Of a DNA stretch of 28,678 nucleotides, positions 7,816 through 14,830 are shown one piece after another. Where the stretch lies: the IMG/VR virus record IMGVR_UViG_3300044644_002590, positions 1-28,678 of that record. One strand, 5' to 3'. Numbering within the stretch: position 1 is the stretch's first letter; each line of letters starts with the position of its first letter. The notes under the pieces were generated by a model. The model ran no database searches. It was not told where the DNA came from and worked only from the letters and a program-made list of their open reading frames with translations. This stretch comes from a virus. The translations under genes and the position numbers were made by a program.

Positions 7816-9172
7816 TAAAACTCAATCCAAATTAGATTTAGATTATTTTGAGTCAGTATTATTATATAATGCTTTAACTGATTCTGAATATTTAAGTTCC
7901 ATTATATCATATACAGATCCTTCGTTTTTTGTAGACAAAAATATCGGCAAAGTAATTGATTGTATATCCCTTTTTTTTACAGAAAGAGGTACAGTACCGT
8001 CATTGACGGAAATAAAAGCAAGATTTGTCAGCGAAGAAGACAAAAAAGCGCTTGCTGAAATTAAAACTAAATTGAGTGGTTTGCAGGGACCGTTTAACAA
8101 AGAAGAACTAATTTCAAATACAGAAAAATTCTTAAAAGAACGATTGGTCTACAAGACAGTTTTAAACGTTGCAGAAAACTTTTCGAATCAAACATCAGCT
8201 TTAGATTCTATTTTGTTAGACTTCGAAAAGGCTTACAATATTTCTTTGAAGGAAAACTTAGGACATTGGTATTTCGAAGACATCGACAAGCACATTAAAG
8301 ATCTAACCACCGTTTACAATCCACTTCCAACTAGTTGGAAGTTTTTTGATGAAAAGACCGAAGGCGGCCTTTTTCCTAAAACACTCACAGTTTTTGCTGG
8401 CCAAGTCAATGTAGGAAAATCTATAGTTTTAGGAAATTTAGCAACAAACATGCTTTTGGCTGACAAAAACGTACTTCTTATCTCCTTAGAGATGTCTGAG
8501 TTTATGTATTCAAAACGCATATCCACTCAATTAACGCAAATTCCACACAACGATTTAAAAACTTACACTGACGAACTCTCAGAACAAATATCTCATATTA
8601 AAAACCGAGTAAACAGCCGTCTAGTAATTAAAGAATATCCACCAAGAAGTGTTACCATACGTCATATTGATTCATTTATCACCAAACTTAAACATAAAGG
8701 ATTTTGCCCTGATATAATAGTAGTCGATTATATTAATTTGATTCACCCGATAGCTAAAAACCTTAATTCTTACGAATCAATTAAAGAAATCGCAGAACAT
8801 TTGAGAGGGTTGTCATTCAAATATAATTTGCCCATTGTAAGCGCAACACAACTTAATAGAGGTAGTTTCAATACATCTTCTCCTGGAATGGAAGGAATTG
8901 CTGAATCAATTGGGTTAGCGGCAACGTGCGATGTAATATGCTCATTGTGGCAAGAAGAGGAAGACCGAGAGTTAGGAATTATTAATATGGGTATGCAAAA
9001 AAATCGTTTCGGTCCCAATTTCGGTCATTCTGCTTTTAAGTGCAATTACAACACTCTAACACTAAAAGAAACATCTACTGATTATTTTGCCCAAGATGGG
9101 GACTCCACAGAAGATGTTGTAAACAATACCTCTACAGCATTAAATATGTTACAAGTTAACGCAAATGAATAA
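7802..9172 (+). CDS. 41: Replicative DnaB-type helicase (T4 gp41)
   Basis: Hexameric 5'-3' helicase that opens the fork and binds primase. The first 150 residues are the helical N-terminal domain. The RecA-like motor follows with Walker A AGQVNVGKS (around residue 200), the linker LLISLEMSE, and Walker B IIVVDYINLI, then an ATQLNRGS sensor typical of DnaB. I chose ATG at 7802; a TTG just before it is also in frame but is less likely, and 7805 is a second ATG. The gene overlaps the end of uvsX by 14 bases and the start of the DHH gene by 8 bases (ATGAATAA), so translation is probably coupled. Length (456 aa) is close to T4 gp41 (475 aa). Confidence 0.94.
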   Translation: MMTNNKTQSKLDLDYFESVLLYNALTDSEYLSSIISYTDPSFFVDKNIGKVIDCISLFFTERGTVPSLTEIKARFVSEEDKKALAEIKTKLSGLQGPFNKEELISNTEKFLKERLVYKTVLNVAENFSNQTSALDSILLDFEKAYNISLKENLGHWYFEDIDKHIKDLTTVYNPLPTSWKFFDEKTEGGLFPKTLTVFAGQVNVGKSIVLGNLATNMLLADKNVLLISLEMSEFMYSKRISTQLTQIPHNDLKTYTDELSEQISHIKNRVNSRLVIKEYPPRSVTIRHIDSFITKLKHKGFCPDIIVVDYINLIHPIAKNLNSYESIKEIAEHLRGLSFKYNLPIVSATQLNRGSFNTSSPGMEGIAESIGLAATCDVICSLWQEEEDRELGIINMGMQKNRFGPNFGHSAFKCNYNTLTLKETSTDYFAQDGDSTEDVVNNTSTALNMLQVNANE

Positions 9173-10052
9173 TGAACAAACAATACAAGTTGTTACACAT
9201 TCAGACTTAGATGGAGTAGTAAGTTATTTAGTTCTTTGTTGGTTGTATGGAAAAAAATTAAATGTTCTTCCAACCACTCCCGCAAAATTAGAACAAGATT
9301 ATAACTCTTTAATTTCCTCAGGAAAAGTTTGGGATAAACTTTATTTTTTAGATCTTGATGTTTCCAAATTAGGAGAATCTATAGATAAACAAAATACAGT
9401 AATATTAGATCACCACAAAACAAACATATTTCCATTTAAGCATGCCTTGGTTAGAATATACAATGAAACCTCTTGTGCAAAATTAATATACGACACGTTT
9501 TTTAAAAACACCAATAAATCAGTATCAAGCGCTCAAAAAACATTAATAGCTTTAGCTGATGATTGGGATTCTTCTGCTAAACAAACTCCTTTATCAGAAG
9601 AATTAAACATAGTCTATCATTCTTTATCAAATAAATTTAATTCTTTTGTTGAAGATTATTACAATGGGTTTGTTCGTTTTGATAAATTTAAAACGAACGC
9701 AATTTTGTTGTACAAAAAACACTGCAGAGAATATTTAAACGAATTAAATCCTTTTATAGGAAATATTGATTTTGAAAACAACAAGAATGTTAAAGTTGGA
9801 GCAGTTTTTTGTAAAAAATTTGTACAAGAATCGTGTGATTGGTTATTTAAAAACCACGGAGTCGACGTTGCAATTGCAGTCATTATTGATCAAAAGAGAA
9901 TTGCAGTAAGACGAAGTTCAAACAACAATACAATTGATGTATCAAAATTTGTTCAAAGAATTGCTTCTGGAGGCGGCCATGAAGCAGCAGCTGGAGGTAA
10001 TTTAACAGAAGAATTTGTTGAGTTCACAAAAATGTTGAAACCTTTAAGTTAA
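9165..10052 (+). CDS. DHH-family phosphoesterase
   Basis: A 295-aa protein with the DHH-DHHA1 architecture of RecJ, NrnA and related metal-dependent phosphodiesterases. Motif I is HSDLDG (residues 12-17), motif II includes LDLDVS (62-67), motif III is LDHHKT (81-86) and a further Asp pair is in ADDWD. The C-terminal DHHA1 signature is GGGHEAAAGG. All expected metal ligands are present, so it should be active, probably on short oligonucleotides or ssDNA ends. Its 8-base overlap with the helicase gene suggests a role in DNA replication or nucleotide recycling. NrnA-like nano-RNase and RecJ-like exonuclease remain alternatives; the short length favours the NrnA type. Confidence 0.88.
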   Translation: MNNEQTIQVVTHSDLDGVVSYLVLCWLYGKKLNVLPTTPAKLEQDYNSLISSGKVWDKLYFLDLDVSKLGESIDKQNTVILDHHKTNIFPFKHALVRIYNETSCAKLIYDTFFKNTNKSVSSAQKTLIALADDWDSSAKQTPLSEELNIVYHSLSNKFNSFVEDYYNGFVRFDKFKTNAILLYKKHCREYLNELNPFIGNIDFENNKNVKVGAVFCKKFVQESCDWLFKNHGVDVAIAVIIDQKRIAVRRSSNNNTIDVSKFVQRIASGGGHEAAAGGNLTEEFVEFTKMLKPLS

Positions 10053-10062
10053 ACTCTAAGTA
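10035..10062 (+). promoter_or_regulatory. Possible sigma70-like promoter before 10070
   Basis: TTGAAA (10035-10040), 16 bases, TAAGTA (10057-10062), then ATG at 10070. The spacing repeats that at uvsX. The -10 is weak, so this could be chance in AT-rich DNA. Confidence 0.35.
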
Positions 10063-10069
10063 GATCAAA

Positions 10070-10447
10070 ATGATAGACCAGTATTTTGATGATTTGGATA
10101 CTTCTGAAGCTAACCCTCTCGATAAAATTCACTCAAAAGAATTTGCTGAAGGCCTTATGAAGGCTGGTTCATTTATTTCTATGCTGGAAAACAAAAGAAT
10201 AAATGTTACAGGATTATTTGCCTTGCTCCTAGAAAAAAAAGATTACCAAGACTTTTTTGTTGAAATTACAGCTTCTGAAACTTTCAAACGCGCAATACTA
10301 TCTTTGTTGTATTTTTATCCTTCTCTAGTAAAATCTAAAATTACAAAAGCAGTAATTCGAAAAGTAAATGCAAAATCTTCAGCTAACAGAATTCGAAAAA
10401 TATCTCTACAACAAACATCTAGCGATATCAAGAATATCAAAAAATAA
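10070..10447 (+). CDS. Unknown protein in the gene 33 position
   Basis: A 125-aa protein, acidic at the N-terminus (DQYFDDLDTSEAN) and strongly basic at the C-terminus (SKITKAVIRKVNAKSSANRI), with predicted helices between. I do not recognise it by sequence. T4 has the order 33, 59, 32, with gp33 a 112-aa late-transcription coactivator; here two unknown genes of about the right size (125 and 223 aa) sit directly upstream of gp32. The synteny makes a gp33-like role a reasonable hypothesis but nothing in the residues proves it. Its last 80 bases overlap the next gene. Confidence 0.7.
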   Translation: MIDQYFDDLDTSEANPLDKIHSKEFAEGLMKAGSFISMLENKRINVTGLFALLLEKKDYQDFFVEITASETFKRAILSLLYFYPSLVKSKITKAVIRKVNAKSSANRIRKISLQQTSSDIKNIKK

Positions 10448-11039
10448 ACCATTCCGCCCAAAAGGTGATTTTTCTGACGTTAAGGACACAGACAAACACA
10501 AATTTTTAAAACGGATTTCTATTTTTTTACAAAAACACCCAGATGTTGATCACGAAACTTATTTCGTTTCTCCTTATAAACTTTATCCTGACGTTTCTTA
10601 TTTTGGGCTAGATTACTTTGCATCGATGAGAGCAATTAAATCCTACACTCTGTATAAGAAGCAGCAATTATTAGAAAATCCAGACAAACAAATTGATGAT
10701 GTAAACAAGTCTTTGAGATTTATTGCTAATTTTTGTATACAAAACAAAATGCATTTTCACAGATACCCTTTTCATAAGACAGCTGACTTGTACACATGGA
10801 TGCTGCACTATAAACAAAACAAAATAAACATTTATAGCTTATTCGAGTTTACTGACGTCCACTCGTCTTTGTCTGAAATTTCAGATGACACAAAAAGTTT
10901 TTTTGTGCATGATTTTATAACCCAATTTCACAACCTAAAAATGAAATACAATAACTCAAATCAAATTAAATCTTACGTAAAAGCGGCTTTTCCTGTACTA
11001 TCAAATTTTGTACAAAAAACGCTTGCCAAATCAAAATAA
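10368..11039 (+). CDS. Unknown helical protein in the gene 59 (helicase loader) position
   Basis: A 223-aa basic protein rich in Phe, Tyr, His and Lys, all-helical in appearance. T4 gp59, the helicase loader encoded just before gp32, is 217 aa and also helical, so position and size fit, but I see no clear sequence match. The only ATG before the middle of the protein is at 10368, giving an unusually long 80-base overlap with the previous gene. There is no in-frame GTG or TTG near the end of the overlap to offer a shorter version. Calling it a helicase loader is inference from synteny. Confidence 0.7.
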   Translation: MQNLQLTEFEKYLYNKHLAISRISKNKPFRPKGDFSDVKDTDKHKFLKRISIFLQKHPDVDHETYFVSPYKLYPDVSYFGLDYFASMRAIKSYTLYKKQQLLENPDKQIDDVNKSLRFIANFCIQNKMHFHRYPFHKTADLYTWMLHYKQNKINIYSLFEFTDVHSSLSEISDDTKSFFVHDFITQFHNLKMKYNNSNQIKSYVKAAFPVLSNFVQKTLAKSK

Positions 11040-11050
11040 TCAACTAAAAT
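11023..11050 (+). promoter_or_regulatory. Sigma70-like promoter for gp32
   Basis: TTGCCA (11023-11028), a 16-base spacer and TAAAAT (11045-11050) precede the gp32 ATG at 11060. The predicted start near 11057 would leave a leader of about 3 bases. A dedicated promoter makes sense for an abundant protein. Confidence 0.42.
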
Positions 11051-11059
11051 TAAAACTGT

Positions 11060-11977
11060 ATGAGCAATATCAATATTAAATCCATGTTCGATCAAATTAA
11101 ACAATCACTCTCTTCCGATAAAAAAGATGGAGGAGGTAACGGTCTTTATAAAGAAATTCTTAAATTTACTGCAGGTAACACATATCAAGTTCGTTTGGTG
11201 CCTAATGCGAATTCTCCAAAAGAGACAATCTTCCATTATTACAATCACGGTTGGAATTCAAATGCTACAGGAAAATACGTGACAGCTCTATGTCCAACTA
11301 CCTTTGGTGAAAGTTGTCCTATTGATGCTTACTATTTGAAAACATACCGTACAGGCACTCAATCTGAAAAGGATAATTCTCGAGTGTTGTCTCGGAAAGA
11401 AGGTTGGATGGTAAACGTATATGTTGTGTCTGATCCAGAAAATCCCGAAAATGAAGGTAAAGTAAAAATTCTTCGTTATGGCAAAGAGCTAGCTAAAATA
11501 ATTGAATCTGCTCTTGAAGGAGACGATTCTCAAGAGTTCGGTGTAGAAAAGGTGTTCGACGTGACGAACGGTTCTAGCTTGAGGATCAAGGTTGAAAATC
11601 GTTCAGGAAAGGATCGAGGTGGCAAACAAATGATTACGTATGCAGCTTCGAAGTTTTTGTCTCCTTCTAAGCTCGATGTTACAGAGGAACAATTAGATTC
11701 AATTTATAATGCAGCTCACGACTTGAAAGCTGTAAATAAGCCTACTACTCCAGCCGAAATGCAACGATTGCTTGACGAGCACTTTTTTAACTTGACGACC
11801 GGTTCAGTTGAAGAAGAAACTAATGACGATGAATATTCTTCTATTCGTAATGAAGCACCGACTTCAACAAAGCGAACCGAAACTTCTATAGAAACTTCGT
11901 TTGAATCCAAAACTGATATTAATGAAACAGACGAAACTACAGACGAGGCTTTGAAAAAGCTTTTGGCTGATCTTTAA
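11060..11977 (+). CDS. 32: Single-stranded DNA-binding protein (T4 gp32)
   Basis: Coats ssDNA at the fork and during recombination. The 305-aa protein is close to T4 gp32 (301 aa) and shares its core: the basic N-terminal segment, FHYYNHGWN near residue 60, and VVSDPENPENEGKVKILRYG, which matches the T4 DPAAPENEGKV segment. The C-terminus is long and acidic (ending EALKKLLADL), as expected for the protein-interaction tail. T4 binds zinc with His64, Cys77, Cys87 and Cys90; the aligned positions here are His63, Cys78, Cys86 and Asp89, so one Cys ligand is replaced. The gene has a promoter match just upstream. Confidence 0.92.
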   Translation: MSNINIKSMFDQIKQSLSSDKKDGGGNGLYKEILKFTAGNTYQVRLVPNANSPKETIFHYYNHGWNSNATGKYVTALCPTTFGESCPIDAYYLKTYRTGTQSEKDNSRVLSRKEGWMVNVYVVSDPENPENEGKVKILRYGKELAKIIESALEGDDSQEFGVEKVFDVTNGSSLRIKVENRSGKDRGGKQMITYAASKFLSPSKLDVTEEQLDSIYNAAHDLKAVNKPTTPAEMQRLLDEHFFNLTTGSVEEETNDDEYSSIRNEAPTSTKRTETSIETSFESKTDINETDETTDEALKKLLADL

Positions 11978-12034
11978 TAACAAACATAGTTGAAACATTC
12001 ACAAAAACACCTAAAATAAACACAAATAAAATAT

Positions 12035-12880
12035 ATGCCTAGAATCAAAACAAACGCGGACATCCCTGACATTCAAAACACAATTGACGGTTTTCCGAAA
12101 CTTTATATTCCCAAAGTAGGGTCTCGTAACATTATCGTTCCAATGGAAATCGTTAAACGTGACGGGACGGTAAATCCAACAAAAGCTACTATCAGTTTGT
12201 ATACCGATCTTACACCCGAAGTAAAAGGTACTAATATGAGTCGCTACAGGATCCTTGTCGAGGAAGCGATTGCTAACAAAACTCACAGAATTGATGAACT
12301 TATTTCGATTCTCCTTGACGAATGTAAAGATCGCCTAAAATCAGATAATGCATACATTAAGATTAAATTCGACTATTTCATGGTAAAAGAAGCTCCGGTT
12401 TCTAAAATTAAATCTCATATGTCTTACAAAGGAGCTTTTGAGGGTCGTCTGATTAACGGAGAAAAGCGTTATTATTTGAGTGCTAATGTTTTGTACGCTT
12501 CTCTATGCCCGTGTTCAAAGGAGATCAGCGATTACGGTGCACACAATCAACAATCATATGCTGACGTGACAGTAGAACTCAACAAAGAAAACTTACACAA
12601 CGGAAATAAATTCTGGTTTGAGGAGCTCATTGAAGCTGTAGAAAAGAGCGCATCAGCTCCAATGGTAAATGCTCTTAAGCGAGTAGATGAAGCATATCAA
12701 ACAGAACTCATGTATGAGAATCCCGTTTTTGTAGAAGACATGGTACGTCGAGTTGCTGAAAAACTTGAAGTTGATTTGGATAAACGAATTAATGATTACC
12801 TGGTTATAGTTAACCACTACGAAAGCATTCACGAAAGCGTTGCTGTAAGTGTTATTAACCCAGGGAGGGAACTTAGGTGA
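12035..12880 (+). CDS. folE2: GTP cyclohydrolase IB (FolE2)
   Basis: Converts GTP to 7,8-dihydroneopterin triphosphate, the first step of folate and of 7-deazaguanine (queuosine, preQ0) synthesis. The 281-aa length is normal for FolE2. The diagnostic segment SLCPCSKEISDYGAHNQQS (157-175) carries the metal/catalytic Cys and the conserved His170. The C-terminal ENPVFVEDMVRR (about 228-239) and HYESIHESVAVS segments also match the family. The usual second His of the ESIHxH stretch is Glu here. It is unrelated in sequence to FolE (type IA). It sits between gp32 and the clamp, inside the replication block, with no queC, queD or queE in the window. The TGA overlaps the next GTG. Confidence 0.92.
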   Translation: MPRIKTNADIPDIQNTIDGFPKLYIPKVGSRNIIVPMEIVKRDGTVNPTKATISLYTDLTPEVKGTNMSRYRILVEEAIANKTHRIDELISILLDECKDRLKSDNAYIKIKFDYFMVKEAPVSKIKSHMSYKGAFEGRLINGEKRYYLSANVLYASLCPCSKEISDYGAHNQQSYADVTVELNKENLHNGNKFWFEELIEAVEKSASAPMVNALKRVDEAYQTELMYENPVFVEDMVRRVAEKLEVDLDKRINDYLVIVNHYESIHESVAVSVINPGRELR

Positions 12881-13371
12881 TAACTGAAGACGGTATTGCC
12901 ACAGCAACAATAGCTCAGATCTTCGGGTCTGAGCTATTGCAGATTCAATCCAAAGCTCAAACTGATGCTGGAACTACACCTCAGTTAGTTACAATGGATC
13001 CTAAACAATTCTTGTTTACTGGCGGACAAAACAATCCACTAAATCAACAAAGACAACTTCAAGAACAGCGACTTCTGCAGTCTCTGCAGAGAGAAGCTGA
13101 AGCAGCTTATCCAATCCAACAACCCGAACCTCTTCCTTTACCACCACAACACTCTTTATCAGAACAAACAACCGTTGTTCCCATAGTTGCAGCTCCACAG
13201 CCTCGACGTCTATCATCTGATGTTCCGGCATTTTCTTTACCACAAAATGTTAAGCTGGATGTTTGGGAACGCATAGCTATGAGTTTGGAAACAATAGCTT
13301 ATTCTCTTCAAAACAATAAAGTTAGTAAAATTACTCCTAACAAAAGAAAAAAGATTAATAATTCTAAATGA
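12877..13371 (+). CDS. Gln/Pro-rich protein of unknown function
   Basis: A 164-aa protein read from a GTG at 12877 that overlaps the folE2 stop as GTGA. The middle (about 50-125) is low-complexity Gln, Leu and Pro with no clear domain; a short helix VWERIAMSLETIAYSLQ near 128-144 and a Lys-rich end follow. A purine-rich GGGAGGG at 12863-12869 lies 7 bases before the GTG and is one of the few Shine-Dalgarno-like signals in the window. A very strong hairpin (12908-12939) falls in codons 11-21, so the real start could instead be the in-frame ATG at 12994. The end overlaps the clamp start as ATGA. A disordered adaptor is possible, but nothing shows it. Confidence 0.65.
   Translation: MITEDGIATATIAQIFGSELLQIQSKAQTDAGTTPQLVTMDPKQFLFTGGQNNPLNQQRQLQEQRLLQSLQREAEAAYPIQQPEPLPLPPQHSLSEQTTVVPIVAAPQPRRLSSDVPAFSLPQNVKLDVWERIAMSLETIAYSLQNNKVSKITPNKRKKINNSK
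12908..12939 (+). other. Strong C(UUCG)G hairpin just downstream of folE2
   Basis: Bases 12908-12921 pair with 12926-12939 over 14 positions (13 Watson-Crick, one T-G) around a TTCG loop at 12922-12925. No T-tract follows, so it is not a standard terminator. It starts 28 bases after the folE2 stop and lies inside the first codons of the next reading frame. T4 mRNAs are known to use C(UUCG)G hairpins between genes; a role in mRNA stability or in limiting translation of 12877-13371 is inference. Confidence 0.85.
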
Positions 13372-14096
13372 AAGTAACTCTCAATAGGCAGCAAATTGTA
13401 GACAGTATTTTAACTCCCGCTTCGAAAATTGCTGATAACCTACAACTAGAATTTGTCACAGAAAACAACAAACAATTTTGCAAAACTATTACACATTCTA
13501 GTGATAATTCGGTAATATTTTTAGCCAAAATACCTTGCGTTTTTGATAGTGAGTTTTCAGCAATTATTCCTGAATGCAAGACGTTTTTACGTTTGTTTTC
13601 AAACGTTGAAGAAGAGGAAATTACTTTATTTTTAAATATCAATTCGATTGTCTATCAAACACAAAAAATATCATTTAAGTACCATTTGTTAGATGAATCA
13701 TATATTATTCACAAAAAACCATTTTCGGAAAGCAAGCTGAACAGCTTAGAATTTGATACGACATTTAGAGTAAACAAACAAAAAATAAACGAAATAGTAA
13801 AATACAATTCGATTATTCCTGAAGCCGAAAAAGTCTATTTCTTTACAGAAGAAGAAGGAAACGTTTTTGCTAAAATTGGTGATGAACAAAAAGCAAACAC
13901 GAATGAGTTAACTTTAAACGTAACAGATAGATTTACAGGCACTGCAATAAACACTAATTTTCCTCTTAATGTACAACATGTACTACTATTTTCATTCTCT
14001 GAAAATGAAATAATGATTTCTGTGAATCAACAACTTAAAATTTTTAAGTTTGAAACTAGTTATTCTAAATACATCATTTCTGGTTTAATCAAGTAG
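13368..14096 (+). CDS. 45: Sliding clamp (T4 gp45-like)
   Basis: A 242-aa protein close in size to T4 gp45 (228 aa), the trimeric processivity ring that also activates late transcription. The repeated pattern of helix (RQQIVDSILTPASKIADNLQ) followed by strands (FCKTITHSSDNSVIFLAKI), repeated in the second half (VNKQKINEIVKYNSI then FFTEEEGNVFAKIG), fits two clamp domains. The end of the DNA polymerase (QTDLFDLF) provides a matching clamp-binding tail. It overlaps the previous gene by ATGA. The clamp loader genes 44 and 62 are not in the window. The call rests on fold pattern, size and context. Confidence 0.75.
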   Translation: MKVTLNRQQIVDSILTPASKIADNLQLEFVTENNKQFCKTITHSSDNSVIFLAKIPCVFDSEFSAIIPECKTFLRLFSNVEEEEITLFLNINSIVYQTQKISFKYHLLDESYIIHKKPFSESKLNSLEFDTTFRVNKQKINEIVKYNSIIPEAEKVYFFTEEEGNVFAKIGDEQKANTNELTLNVTDRFTGTAINTNFPLNVQHVLLFSFSENEIMISVNQQLKIFKFETSYSKYIISGLIK

Positions 14097-14127
14097 ATTT
14101 AATTTATTAGCTACGTAAGTAGTTTGC

Positions 14128-14445
14128 ATGGCTAATAAATTAACAACATTAGGATATACCCTTAAGCGTTTAAGGGATTCAGGATACACAGCGAATAAGT
14201 TGTTTGCAGATTATTCTGAAGTAGATCCTCGCTCATGGACAATTATAATCGATCCTGGAGTTGCGTCAGTAATTTGTACGTGTTATATTAACGATCCTTT
14301 TATTGGAGATTCGTTTTTTGAATTATTTGACGGCAATCAATATATTCCTGGTAAGCTTAATCTCAAAACTTCTTCTTTTGAGGTGTTGGTAGAACACTTA
14401 GTTAAAAACGGAATTACAGGCAATGGAGTTAAAACCCTTTCGTAA
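14128..14445 (+). CDS. Conserved-looking T4-like phage protein of unknown function
   Basis: A 105-aa protein with an N-terminal TLKRLRDSGYTANKLFADYS, a central strand-rich WTIIIDPGVASVICTCYIND and FFELFDGNQYIPGKL, and a C-terminal helix VLVEHLVKNGI. I recall similar small proteins (KRLRDSGY... WTVLINPG... then FELxDG) in marine T4-like phages near the terminase, but no function is known to me. It stands alone between clamp and packaging genes with short gaps on both sides. ATG at 14128 is the natural start. Confidence 0.75.
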   Translation: MANKLTTLGYTLKRLRDSGYTANKLFADYSEVDPRSWTIIIDPGVASVICTCYINDPFIGDSFFELFDGNQYIPGKLNLKTSSFEVLVEHLVKNGITGNGVKTLS

Positions 14446-14446
14446 A

Positions 14447-14453
14447 TTAAATA
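14447..14453 (+). promoter_or_regulatory. Possible T4-type late promoter (TTAAATA)
   Basis: TTAAATA lies 10 bases before the ATG at 14464 and resembles the T4 late -10 TATAAATA. Similar boxes precede gp18 and gp19. In AT-rich DNA the match alone is weak. Confidence 0.3.
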
Positions 14454-14463
14454 TTTTAATAAT

Positions 14464-14829
14464 ATGCCCGAACGAAAAAAATCCACCAAAAAAACTTCCA
14501 AATCAACTACTGTAGCAAAAGTCGAGGCAGAAAATTCACTTAACGATACTCTACTATCAAAAGCAGAACAAATCAACATCAATCAATTGATATCCCAAGC
14601 TTTGATTAGATATAAACATGAGCAATTTTACGACAAAAAACAAAAATTTAAAGAAATCGGTCACTTAGCAGGCATATGTGAGGAATATCTTTCATCGTTT
14701 GCTTTAATTGGTTATACTTTAGAAGGAGAAAAAGTAGTTGTTTTTAATCACCCCACTCCTAAAGACGAAGCCGCTTTAGTTGACTTGTTAAGATTAACTT
14801 TTATAGAGCTAGCAAACAATCAGTCTTAA
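14464..14829 (+). CDS. Unknown protein upstream of terminase
   Basis: A 121-aa protein with a Lys/Ser/Thr-rich first 20 residues, then helices (INQLISQALIRYKHEQFY, FKEIGHLAGICEEYLSSF), and an end reading ALIGYTLEGEKVVVFNHPTP plus a final helix. The gene lies immediately upstream of the large terminase, where T4 has the small terminase gene 16. The length is shorter than T4 gp16 (164 aa) and the central coiled coil expected for a small terminase is not obvious. The ending resembles a family of short phage proteins (LIGYDLDG...TPKD) of unknown role. Unassigned; small terminase is only a positional guess. Confidence 0.7.
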   Translation: MPERKKSTKKTSKSTTVAKVEAENSLNDTLLSKAEQININQLISQALIRYKHEQFYDKKQKFKEIGHLAGICEEYLSSFALIGYTLEGEKVVVFNHPTPKDEAALVDLLRLTFIELANNQS

Positions 14830-14830
14830 C

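Noticed and set aside
12908-12950. The hairpin after folE2 as a rho-independent terminator.
   Set aside because: No T-tract follows the stem (CAGATTCAATCC), and genes downstream continue with overlapping starts.
14464-14829. Naming this gene the small terminase gp16.
   Set aside because: Only the position supports it; length and helix pattern do not clearly fit.
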